NCBI GenBank assembly: GCA_003991915.1
Contig: RQTK01000168.1
Coordinates: 194,434 to 258,433, forward strand
Length of the DNA: 64,000 nt
Origin: Elysia chlorotica
Lineage: Eukaryota; Mollusca; Gastropoda; Plakobranchidae
Direction: 5' to 3'
Shown: positions 1 to 10,600 of the stretch, in pieces
Layout: every line of letters begins with the position of its first letter
Position numbering within the stretch: position 1 is the stretch's first letter
The notes under the pieces: generated by a model
Told to the model about the DNA's origin: nothing
Databases searched by the model: none
Seen by the model: only the letters and a program-made list of their open reading frames with translations
Position numbers and translations under genes: made by a program

Positions 1-27
1 ATAATAATAATAATAATAATAATAATA

Positions 28-57
<30 letters not shown>
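1..57. repeat. (AAT)n microsatellite at the window edge
   Basis: An almost pure AAT/ATA array opens the window. The CR1/L2-like LINE at 4.4-5.3 kb ends in the same kind of trinucleotide run, so this could be the tail of a LINE lying outside the window, but no LINE sequence is visible here to prove it. Confidence 0.9.
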
Positions 58-58
<1 letters not shown>

Positions 59-2299
59 TCTCAGTAGGCATGCTATGGGCTGCTGTTGGCAAAGGCCCCA
101 GGGTCCCCACACTCGCACCAAGTGACCCCCATTTGTTAATGGACCTAGGCCCATACCACACATCTCACCCATTCATAACGACAGTCCTGTGCTTGTGCCT
201 GTCTTATTTCGAGTAAGAATTCTCAATAGGCTTTCAGGATTAGATCTAATCACATTCTTGAGATGTTCAAAAAATAAAGGAAGATAATGAATCTATGATG
301 TTGCAGTTACATTTGTGTTACCATGCTGAAAAGAAAAGGTACGGGACCGGTGCTAAAAAAGAGCCATTGATTTCCATATCGACCCTTTTTTGTCGTCTTC
401 ACATACTTTGTTGGGGTTAATAAAGATAATAATTATATGGTGCTCTTAGTAACAAAGAAACAATTTTGTAGGAACGGGGAAGTGAAAGTGGGGGGGGGGG
501 TTACTATTGTTGGGAGATTTCGTCACCATACTTGTATAATGTTCTATCTCTTTTCTTAGATACCGTACTAAAGATTTAAAGTAGTTTGTAATGGAATGGG
601 ACACTATAAAAATGAGGTAACGAGTTGCTTACGGTGATGATCCATTAAGAACGCATGTTTTATTTTCATAGAATTAAGGCTCAACAATTTAGAGCCTACT
701 GTTACTCTATACATGATTAGAATTCCATTAAATTTTAAAGTCTGTATATAATATACTTTTACTTTTTATATGGAATTCTCATCTAATATTAAATGGACTC
801 TGTCGTGCATAAAGAATCAAGGTTTTGTTAGACAAGGCAGGGCTTAAACGGTGAGCCTCACATTTATTTATTAAAATAGAAGAGATTGTGTTAGGCATAA
901 CTTCATTATAGTGGACAACGCTTCTCTCCTCATTGCCTTGTGACATTGTTCGTACTTTATATGGAGGTTGGTTTTGTAATGTCGGTACGTAACCGTCGCC
1001 TGGTAACAAGAAAGACATAAAAAGAAAACAAAACAAAACAAATGAAAAAAAAACGTAAACAAAATAACAGATGTCCTGACAACGTCATATATTATACCGG
1101 TACTTATTAGAAAAAACAAAGAGTAGTTCGTGATTTGAGTAGCCTCTTTGTAATATAAACAACTATTTTTAATAAGTGTTGTGATACGTGGTTTATTTTA
1201 ATAATTTATACACACTTCTTTGTAAAACTTCATCGGAAAATTAGATTTGCCTTTATCTTAGAAAAACAACATTACACGCAATATTGCCGATGTACGTTTC
1301 CACTTGTTGTCACTTCACTCTTCCTACATTGAATCTACTCGCTGGTAATGCAATTAGCGTAAGAGCTCCGATCTTCGGGAAGAACCGAAGAACTCTGAAG
1401 AAGTCCCTCTGGCTCCTCCCCTCACCAGGGAGGAACTCCGAACATCAACTCTTCCCACTCTCCAACACATTCAATCTCACGATGGCCTGCAAGGGGTTTT
1501 CCTGCTTATTTGCATTCTGGTTAACTAATACTGGCTTTGTCACAGAACACTGGCTTCGTCACAACAACTGGCCACCTTGAGTTTTACTTGTATCTGACAC
1601 GCTCTTAAGGAAAAAAATAACAATAATATTATAAATACACCAAAATTCAAAGAAATATATTACAGTATTAACATCTCTTTCATTCTGTTGGATATTGCAC
1701 ACGAATATTTCTAAGTATATTCGTTCATATTTTTATTGCATGACATTCACAGATTAAATTGATGTATATTTGTCAAATTAGTTTATTTAGTGGGAAAATG
1801 TAAAGCACTTCAAGATTTTTTGTAAATTTAAAAAAAGGAAGCACTATATACATGTGACTTATTATTGCGTGTATTATTATAAGGTATTATGCTCAGCAAT
1901 AAACAGGCGGTGATGTTACTGCTGCGATTGGAACACTTTACGATAAATTCCTCTCTTGCATAGAACAAAACACTAATACCTATTAAATATGCAAATATTA
2001 TCGAGTTCATATTATATCAAAGGATATTTCACAACTGTGCTGTTTGTTGATTTTTTTTTTTTTTTTCAATTCTTAAATCGTGAATGTGGTGGCATGATAG
2101 GTTTTGGGGAAGAAAACATTTTTATGCTGCCAGCAATTTTAAGGCCTAGATTTTGTACATAAGCAGATTACGCGTTCATTCTGCGTCCAAGTCTTTTTGT
2201 TTTCCAAAATAAATGACTGCACCAGTCTCGAATGGCTATTTCCCTATTTTTCATTGTTCAACACGGACCTCTGTTCCTAGAAAGGATGGGTAGTTTCTT
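58..2299. other. Non-coding, AT-rich stretch with no supported gene
   Basis: The open frames here are short (98 codons at most, 1284-1580 plus) and have no recognisable domain, codon bias or flanking splice signals. The 1284-1580 segment is somewhat richer in C and could be a decayed mobile element, but I see no diagnostic motif. A G run sits at about 490-500 and a T run at about 2050-2066. Confidence 0.5.
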
Positions 2300-2557
2300 A
2301 ATGTCTAATGTTAGCACTGAAATGTATAGTCTATGTTCTGGACAGGTCTCAAGACTGACGTCTGAGAATTGTATCTACTTTCATGCACGAGACACTTCGG
2401 GAACCCCTGGATTCCTGTTCCAGTCGGTCCCATTAAACTGACATCAGTTGAGGACAACATTCGACAAATAAATTTTTGACCGCTCTTGGGAATCGAACCG
2501 CGGACCATTTTGTTCTGGTGACCATCACTCTACCACTTGAGCCAGATTACCGCCAGT
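2300..2557 (-). mobile_element. tRNA-derived SINE, minus orientation
   Basis: Read on the minus strand, positions 2553-2488 look like the first part of a tRNA: a GGCTCAAGTGGTAGAG A-box region followed by a B-box-like GGTTCGATTCCC. The body follows, with the phrases CAGACGTCAGTCTTGAGACC and a 3' end near a GCTAACATTAGAC motif. The same body recurs at least a dozen times in this window. The copy is diverged, so it is an old insertion. Confidence 0.7.
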
Positions 2558-2615
2558 TTAACACAGACCTCTCCTTCTAGAATGAATGGGGTAGATGCCG
2601 CAAATGCGACAACTC

Positions 2616-2617
<2 letters not shown>

Positions 2618-2687
<70 letters not shown>
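2618..2687. repeat. (GT)n microsatellite
   Basis: About 35 uninterrupted GT units directly beside the SINE. Apparent open frames reading poly-Cys-Val or poly-Thr-His come only from this repeat. Confidence 0.97.
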
Positions 2688-2688
<1 letters not shown>

Positions 2689-3078
2689 CCTGGTCCTGAT
2701 GGAGTCAGCCTCAGGGAGAGATACGGACACAAAGCCAGCGCTTCATTTCCGGTATTTACACCTCGGTTGTGTAGATCCCATTGGCAAGACATTTTTCTTT
2801 CTTTTCTTTTTTTTTTCTTCCAGTTTCATTCAATATTTTTTCTTCTCAGTTTCTTTCGAAATAAATAGCTGCACATTCACACATCTCCCTCTTTTCTGTA
2901 AATGAATGTTGTGTGTTAGTGTGTGAGTGCATTATGTTATGAACATAGATTAAAATGTTTGTACATTGGTAATTCTGCCCTCCCGAATCAGGAGCGTGCT
3001 ATAATTTATGTTTCCATGCCAAAAGATCCTGCGCCAGTCTGAGCTTCACATGTAGCTGGGTCCCTGTCCATTCTTTTC

Positions 3079-3189
3079 TGTCGTCTATCTATCTATCTAT
3101 CTATTTATCTTATCTATCTATCTCTCACTTGTCTCTCTCTTTCTTTCTTTCTAGGTCTCTGTTTCTCTCTATGTATGTCTGTCTGTAAG

Positions 3190-3260
<71 letters not shown>

Positions 3261-3400
3261 TGCCTCTGTCTCTATAGACCTATGTTTGTCTCTGACTGTC
3301 TCTTTGTCTATGTCTGTCTCTGCCTGTCTCTCTGTCTATGTCTGTTTGTCTCCCTGCCTGCCCCAGTGTCTTCCCTGGCTCTTTATCTCTATCTCTATTA
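3079..3400. repeat. TATC and CT/TCTG simple-sequence block
   Basis: A short (TATC)n run at about 3081-3123 is followed by a near-pure CT run at about 3195-3262, then imperfect CTGTCT-type repeats to about 3400. Purely low-complexity; open frames through it are artefacts. Confidence 0.9.
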
Positions 3401-4030
3401 CTCTCCCAATCCTTCCATCCACTGAATAACTAGTACAACTCGTCTACATTATCACTTCTCCTTCCTTTTATAAATTTTATTCAAACTCTACAACATTAAA
3501 ATTAATGTATGTTCTCTCACTTTTTCGACGTGCCTCTTTCTATTTTGTGCAAACATGTAAATACAGAAAGTAGAAAAAGTTCAGACAGACAGGCAAACAG
3601 ATATACCATGTACCATGACTGTGTATGCGGAAAAAATAACATTAAATATATTAAAAGTTGATCTATCCAACATTGTTGTTTTTTTTTATAGTTATAACTA
3701 CTATTTCATCAGCATAAGTGTCAATTCCATAAAGAATGTTTTAATGCAAGCATTAAACCAACAAAAAAAAAGTACAAATAATAGATACTGTTCAAAATGT
3801 GACACCACTTATCAAAGAGTTTGTGACAAAGCCATGTCAATTAAGAAAGATATTATTTAAACGTCAAACAAGCATCACTACTTAAGTTAATCAAACAGTT
3901 TGTGACAAAGCACGACACTCGTAGGCCTAAGGTATTTAATCAGCTAATGAATAAGCAGGCTGACCACCAGTACAGTAATGAAAACTGTGAGACAGTTCTC
4001 TATAGAGGGAGGGAGAGAATTCTCTCCCTC

Positions 4031-4090
4031 TCTCCGGGTTTAACGTCTCCTAGGTTCCCCTGGGGGATCCTATACGGCGGTACTGTGAGA
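4031..4090 (-). mobile_element. SINE tail fragment (AGGAGACGTTAAACC type)
   Basis: On the minus strand this holds a GGATCC...GGGAACCTAGGAGACGTTAAACCCGGAGAG-like 3' end that recurs, diverged, at 12228-12275 and 40368-40415. The 5' neighbour in plus orientation is a 22-bp perfect palindrome at 4009-4030 centred on GAATTC. Confidence 0.5.
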
Positions 4091-4369
4091 CAGCTGAGCA
4101 TCTCCTCGCTTTATCAGACCATTTCTCTTGATAGGCAAAGACATCTACCCGTCTTGTCTCTGTCCACTCGTTATTTCCGTTGTTTGGGCCGAGCAAGTTT
4201 GCTCATAGCTCCTGTGCTGAAAGCGGAAAGAAAATCATCTGGGGATTTTCACTCTCTTTTCTTTATTTTAAACATTAGTTGATCCACCCCCTCCCCCAAA
4301 CCCCACCCCAACCCCCACCTCTCCGCTATCTCTGTCTTGGTCTCTATTTCTATCTCTCTCTCTATCTAA
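4091..4369. other. Unassigned sequence ending in a CT-rich run before the LINE
   Basis: No gene can be supported. About 4280-4368 is C- then CT-rich (CCCCACCCC, then TCTCTCTCTATCT) and abuts the 5' truncation point of the LINE. Confidence 0.5.
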
Positions 4370-5243
4370 GCTCAAAATGATTGATAAAAACTCTGATTGT
4401 ACCATGTGCTACCACAGCAAAACTGATTCACTAAGTGTTGACCACATTGATATTGGTGACGAAATTGTTAATTTTTCGTGTAAGGCCAAAAATCTGGGTG
4501 TTTATTTAGATAGTGAACTGTCCATGGAAGCCCAAATTAATCACATTTGTAAAGTGACATATCTTGAACTGAGAAAAATTGGCCAGATTAGATCATACCT
4601 TGACCATCATGCTACCCAGAAACTTGTTTCAGCCTTTATACTATCTAGGCTTGACTACTGTAACTCCATTCTTGCTGGCCTACCATCAGACAAATTAAAT
4701 AAACTGCAGCGAATTCAGAACAGTGCTGCCAGGCTTGTCTTGAAAAAATCTAAGAGAGACCATATAACCCCCTTACTTAATGAGCTTCATTGGCTCCCAG
4801 TTAGGGCCAGAATTGAGTACAAACTAGCCATTCTCTGCTTTAAAAGCCTTAATTGTAATTTTCCATCATACATATCAGACCTCCTCACTCCATACACACC
4901 CTCTAGAGCACTAAGATCAAGCAGCTCTAATTTATTAAGCACATCGAGAGTGAAGCTTAAATCTTATGGTGAGAGAGCATTTTCCTTCATTGGCCCAAAA
5001 GTTTGGAATTCCCTTCCTAGTGACATCAGGGAAATAACAAAATTAGACCAGTTTAAAAGTAAACTTAAGACACATCTTTTTACAAAACATTTTCAATCCT
5101 AGTCACCAGTGTAGATGTGGTTAGGTTCTGTTTCTATTGTGTATTTTGCTTATGTTGTATTAGTTGTATGTAAGTGGATGAATGGATTAACATTGTAAGG
5201 CGCCTAGGGCCCACATTGTGGGGAGTGGGCGCCCTATAAATGC

Positions 5244-5275
<32 letters not shown>
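4370..5275 (+). mobile_element. 5'-truncated CR1/L2-like LINE, RT C-terminal part with ATT tail
   Basis: An intact 241-codon frame (4377-5102) has the features of the C-terminal end of CR1/L2-group non-LTR retrotransposon polymerases: a KNLGVYLDSELSM segment, SRLDYCNSILAGLP, LQRIQNSAARLV and HWLPVRARIEYKLAILCFK. After the stop comes a short 3' UTR with a GGCGCC...GGGCGCCCTATAAATGCCATT motif and then about ten ATT units, the usual 3' microsatellite of this group. The catalytic part of the reverse transcriptase (the YADD region) and the endonuclease are absent, so the copy cannot move itself. The frame has no stop or frameshift, so the insertion is fairly recent. The apparent start Met is just an internal codon near the truncation point. 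Confidence 0.88.
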
Positions 5276-5276
<1 letters not shown>

Positions 5277-5500
5277 ATTGTCAGACGTCAGTCTTGGGGC
5301 CCGTCCACAATATAGTCTATCTAGTGCTGGTGTTGGACGTTAAACCAATTCAAATACTCACGTCAGTTAAATATGATCGACTGAGACAGGAGTCATGGTA
5401 TCCCCACTCTGTCTATGTGTGGCAGCACATACAATTCTCAGACGGCATTCTTGTGGCCCGTTTGTAAGTGCTGATGTTGGACGTTAAACCAACTAAACTA
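5277..5500 (+). mobile_element. Two adjacent SINE 3' fragments
   Basis: Two pieces of the same SINE body follow the LINE tail. The first (5277-5345) runs from the GTCAGACGTCAGTCTTGG motif to TGTTGGACGTTAAACCAA. The second (5372-5500) begins at GACTGAGACAGGAGTCATGG and ends in TGTTGGACGTTAAACCAACT. Both lack the tRNA-like head. Confidence 0.75.
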
Positions 5501-5929
5501 CTACTTCCAGAGCATCAGTAGTTCTCTCAAGGAAGATTTTGAAAAAGACCAGGTGAAAGCAGACAATTTATAACAGTTTATATTCTAATTCAATCTCTCA
5601 AACTTACATACTGGTATGGGAGTAAAAATTCTATGTTTTCTTTCCTTCATGAACATTTGCGATTTTTACCACTGTTTCAGTCTCGCCGCTTCCGAGTGTG
5701 TGGTTCAAACTCCCATATTCAGACACTTATCTATATCCTGACCATCGTTTTACATCTAATGTGTTTTACTATTTCTATTTCAGACTCTCTCGCAAGAGAA
5801 TGTTTTACCAAAAAAAAAAAAAAAAAAAAATTCAAGCTATTTCCTCCATCCTTTAATTTTATTTTACTGTATTTCAATCCAGTACCAGGCCATCCTATAT
5901 AATATAAAAAATACTAGACAATATACACC

Positions 5930-6640
5930 ACCAAGGACTGTGTCTCAGCTTCGAAGCCTGTCGTACCGCCCCGGTAGAAAGCCTTTACGTAGCTGCAGAC
6001 GAACCACCCTTGTCCGAAAGAAGAGACAAACTATCCTTACAATATGCCGTCAATCTAAAAGCTCACTCTGACAATCTTGTCTATCACCCTGTTTTCTACC
6101 CAAGTTATGTAAAAATTACTCCAGTCTTCACCGAAAGCGATTCCCCCCTTTGGAATTCGTGTTCAGTCGTTCCTTCTTAATATGGACTTTGATACTAACT
6201 CTATTTAAGACGACAATTTTTCGGAAATCCCTCCCTGAACTAGAAAGAAGAATCTCTTCTGGATTCCCAGTCATGTTGGAATTGTAGGAAATGAAATGGC
6301 TGATTAGCTTGCCAAGATCGGGCTCGAACTTGAACCTACTCAGGTGTAGATACCAGCATCAGATGCAAAGCCAATTTTACATGTTTATAAGAGAAAACTG
6401 GAAAGCGCGATGGAACAATAATTATCATGACAAACAAAAAAGTCACCGTGTCCAACTATATTTAGGTCACCGTCACTGGGTAGGAGTGTCTCATGCTAGC
6501 TAGACGAGTTACTCAATTGAGTCCGACTTGGACATTCTCATCTTACTCACGCCTTCCTACTGAGAGGTGAAGAGCATCCACAGTGTCAAACCTGCAACCG
6601 TCAATTATCCATGAGTCACATTCTGGTTGAGGTATCTGAT
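5930..6640 (+). mobile_element. Degraded I-like LINE with RNase H remnant
   Basis: Translated pieces in shifting frames resemble the C-terminal half of I/Nimb-type LINE polyproteins: ESLYVAADEPPLSERRDKL and LQYAVNLKAH at about 5970-6065, then WIPSHVGIVGNEMAD followed by LAKIGLELEPT at about 6260-6345, which is the RNase H end, and finally CQTCNRQLSMSHILVE at about 6580-6630. An in-frame TAG right after the MAD triplet and several frame changes show it is dead. It is separate from the CR1/L2-like copy, which lacks RNase H. Confidence 0.75.
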
Positions 6641-6659
6641 GGACATTGGTGTGTATAAT

Positions 6660-7439
6660 AAAATTTAACTGTGATAATCCTACACATGGATCAACTACTG
6701 TATATACCCTTTACTTTTAAACAACATTTTTATGCACAATCTTTATGCTTTTACCACTCAGAGAGATAAGGGAGTCGCCGTTTTTCCTATTAAAAAGTAT
6801 TAACTGTCTTAAGACATCACGGGCATAATAATACCGTTACCGTTACGGCGAGTTTTACAACAACGCAATGCTTACCGCCTTATCTGTTTTCCGAAATAAA
6901 GAGTGCAGGTGATGTGTGACGTCATCAATACATGTGTATGTACACAACTACCTAGGAAATGAACCTTTTTCACGGAAGTATCACGTTCAGACCATTAAAA
7001 CTAAACTATTAACAGTAATAAGGTAGACTTTGCGTCCTCTTTATCTGTTTAAAAGGAACGAAAAGTTAAAAGAGATAGATCTAAGTTAATAATTAAAATT
7101 GAATCATGTAGATTAGCTCTATAATATTCATTAGAGATCTAGACCTAGACGACACAGTAGGCCTAGAGTGTGGGTTTAGTTAGAATTTGACTGATTGGGG
7201 TACCGAAAATCTAATGCCGATCTCACTAGACGCTTTTGAAATCTCTCTATAGATCTAGACTGTTGGGTTTTTTTTTCATTGTGATACTGCTTTGGTTAAT
7301 TTTTAGAGGAAAAAATAAGACATTAGACTTATATAGCTTAGAAATTATGGTACTATTACAAGAACTACCCCAGTATGGTTTTTATGTAGGCTAACATTTT
7401 CTATTACTTTTCTCAAGAAATGGCTCTTTTCTCTATAAA
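6660..7439. other. Upstream flank of the kinesin gene, no coding content seen
   Basis: AT-rich sequence with no credible open frame. AGATCT/CTAGAC-type words recur at 7070-7260, as they do at 39350-39420, but no defined element could be bounded. An unidentified first non-coding exon or promoter of the kinesin gene may lie here. Confidence 0.4.
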
Positions 7440-7580
7440 ATGCAGCCTGAGACAGGAGTCATAGTATCCCCACCTATCTTGTGTGTGGCAGCACATACGA
7501 TTGTAAGACATCAGTCTTGGAGCCCATCCACAATATAGTCTATATTGTGCTGCTGTTGGACGTTAAACCAACTCAACTTA
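7440..7580 (+). mobile_element. SINE fragment upstream of the kinesin gene
   Basis: Begins in the SINE body (GCCTGAGACAGGAGTCATAG), continues through the GTGTGTGGCAGCACATACGA and CAGTCTTGGAGCCC words, and ends at TGTTGGACGTTAAACCAACTC. No tRNA-like head. It ends about 90 bp before the 5' UTR exon of the kinesin gene. Confidence 0.75.
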
Positions 7581-7669
7581 ACCCTTCTCTAAAATGATGC
7601 AAATGCAAATAGGCTTCTATTACAATGTGCTTAATCTCCTATTATTTTCCTGTACTTTTCTTCCTCCAG

Positions 7670-10600
7670 AGACCTTGGATTGAAACCTGTGTGACTCACA
7701 CACAAGTTCCAAATATAATTATTTAAAAAATGGTAAGTGTTGCACTATTATATTTTGTTACAAAATATTTTTTTTTAGAAATATCATGCACACATAATGT
7801 GTCTTTGTATATCTCATATGCTAGAAGAAGACACAGTTTATCTAATAAATATTTGAAAAGTAGTTCCACGGGAACTCCTGTCAATGAAAGTTTATAACAT
7901 AAAATTATAATCAGACAGGGATTTCTTCTGTAAAGCATAGGCTAGTTAAACAAAATGTTTAATTTTCTAGTTTGCTTAACTCTTTAAACCCGAGCGGCTG
8001 CAGTGTGCGACCGGTAAAATCACGAAAATGATCAAAAACGAAAAAAATACCCTCTTTCCATTTAAAGATCTATCTAAATCCTACATTAAAACATGGAATG
8101 GGAATAAGGGCTAAAAGGTTAAAACAATGCTGTAGAATAAATTTAAACTGGTTGCAGTAATTGAGTGCATAACTTTTGAAAGATTACTTTAAAGTTTCTA
8201 TTGTTGTTTTCTGCAGCCGTCTGAGACTGTCAGCGTTAGAGTTGTAGCAAAATGCAGACCTCTGACCCAAGATGAGCAGGAAAAAGGGGGAAACTCTGTC
8301 ATCACACTGAATGGTGAAAAAGTGAAAGTTAACTGTGCTGGAAAGGTGAAGTTATTGATTCATTCCCAATTCATATCTGCCTTTTCATTTTACTTCCATT
8401 TTTTTTTTTTTTAAATTTAAAAAAATTGTGTGACAATTATAATGAAGGTTAAAGTATATCAGCCCTACTATGAGATCTATTTTGTATTAAAAAGTTTCAT
8501 ATTTTTATTTTTTATTTATCGATTAACTTTCATTGTTTGCTCTGGTTTTTTTTTCTTTGCAGGAATCTTTATTTTCACTGGACGGTACATTTGGCCCAGA
8601 GCAGACTAATGTGAGTATCAAATTTACAACGATCATGCTGTAAATCAGACATAGTGCGTACTCATTTTCTGAAATATTTGTAACCTACCATTGAACTTGA
8701 AAATAATGTAAGGCTCATCAAAACAGACAAAGCAAAAAAGTATATTTTTTCATTGTTTTTGTTTGTTTTCTGGGTTTTTTTCTGTGTAACTAATATGTTG
8801 TATAAAAATCATGAAGCATTAGGGCTAAGCTTTGTGTACATATATTTCTATTTCAAAACTTAGATAGATTGTGTTTTAGACTGAAAACTTTTATAATAAA
8901 TATTTTACTAAACGGTGTTTAGCCTTCAAATGCAAATTGTTCCAACCTAAAAATCAGACTTAATGTGTCTCAATGAATTATAATGCTTCTTACAAAACTA
9001 AGTCATTCAACTCCTCTAAAATGATCTCATGATCTCACCTGCTTTCTGCAGTGTAAAGTTGCCTCTTTAAAAAATATTACAGAAATATCTTAAGTACCAT
9101 TAAAGTATTTTTGAATTTTTCTTCAGAAACATGTGTATGAGGGTGCAGTCAAGTCGCTGCTTCAGGGTGCTATTGATGGCTACAATGTTTCCATCATGGC
9201 ATTTGGAGCTGTAAGTTTGTCACCTTTTTACTTTTTGAAAAATAGAATTGTGGTTTTTATAACTTGGTCTATATTGCTCAAATTTTAAAGGCATTAGGCT
9301 TGACCCCATATCTTGATACAACTTCTTAACAAAAGTTGTTTATCCATTCTTTTTTCCATTTGAAGAAATCTCATTTTCTTCCACCTCCATTTTTGCTGGT
9401 TAGACTCATTATATGCAGTTTAGCTGGATTTTTTTTTTGATTTTTCCTGTATATTTTGATGTTGTCAGTTTTTTTTTAATTGCTTCAGACCAGTGATTTC
9501 TATCTTAAAAACAATGGTAGCCTGTTTTTTCAGTTCGATATCATATAATCTATTTGTAACATTACCAGTAAATTTTTTAGATTGTATGTGTTGCGTGAAA
9601 TGCCCCAGTTTCTTTGTTCAGGAATGAGCATTCAGATTTAGATACAGAAGTTGTTTTTATAAAAACGTCCTCTCTCATTTCTCTTTCACATCAGTGACTT
9701 TTTTTTACAAGAATATTGTGTTGATTTTTTAAAATGTTATTTATGTTGCTTAAACCTGTTAAACTTTTTTTTCTGCGTCGATTTCAAATTTGTATGGACA
9801 CTTAACCTTCATTCGTTTGGTTAAAGATATGCTTTAACAACTGCGTGCTTGATTTGAGAAAAGGCTTTGTTCTATTTGCAATGTATTTTGACAAATGAAA
9901 TTATACCTTGGTCTTCCTTTCCTTTCCTTCTAGACGGGTAGTGGAAAGAGCCACTTGATGAATGGATCAGAAGAGGATCCTGGAATCATCCCCATAGTAA
10001 GTGATTTATGTGTTTTTCTGTATCATCATTAATTCTGTGCTTATTTTATTTTTACAATGGGCATGATGTGTAATTAGAAAAAAATTTCAGGATATTAATT
10101 TGATCTATCTAAATTATGAGATTCTGAACCAGAAACACAATATTTATGTAGTTTGGATGTATTTAAAATAAAGACTATTTGTAAGTTGTCATGTGCATTT
10201 GCTTTACATTCTGTATATTCACAGCTGACACAGAATCTCTTCAGACATATAAGGGAAAGAAATAACAAAGAGTTTATGGTTACAGTGTCTCATGTAGAGG
10301 TAAGTAGTAAAAATAATTTTTTTTTCTATCCTGGTGTTCATATTCTTACCACTGGTACTTACTATAATTTTTTTAATTCGCCTTCATGTACGTGGATCTT
10401 GAAATCCGTTAATACAAAATCTTAAATCTTACTGGGATCTGAAATTTTGATCTCTCTTTTTAAGAGATAAAGGGATGGTTAATATAGATGACTCGTTGGG
10501 CCTTCTTTTGAGCAAAAACAATTTGTAGGAAATTTCATCCATTAATGTTGACCCATGGACTTAAACAGTTTCTATCATCAATGGAATCATGGCTCATTCG

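Noticed and set aside
1284-1580. 98-codon plus-strand frame as a small gene
   Set aside because: No recognisable domain, no splice sites or poly(A) context; composition alone is not enough.
2488-2553. Functional tRNA gene (also heads at 16368-16422, 29650-29740, 32690-32755)
   Set aside because: Only A- and B-box regions resemble tRNA; the acceptor stem cannot be closed and each is followed by the same SINE body.
3902-4282. 126-codon plus-strand frame
   Set aside because: Runs across a palindrome and SINE tail with no domain; looks like chance.
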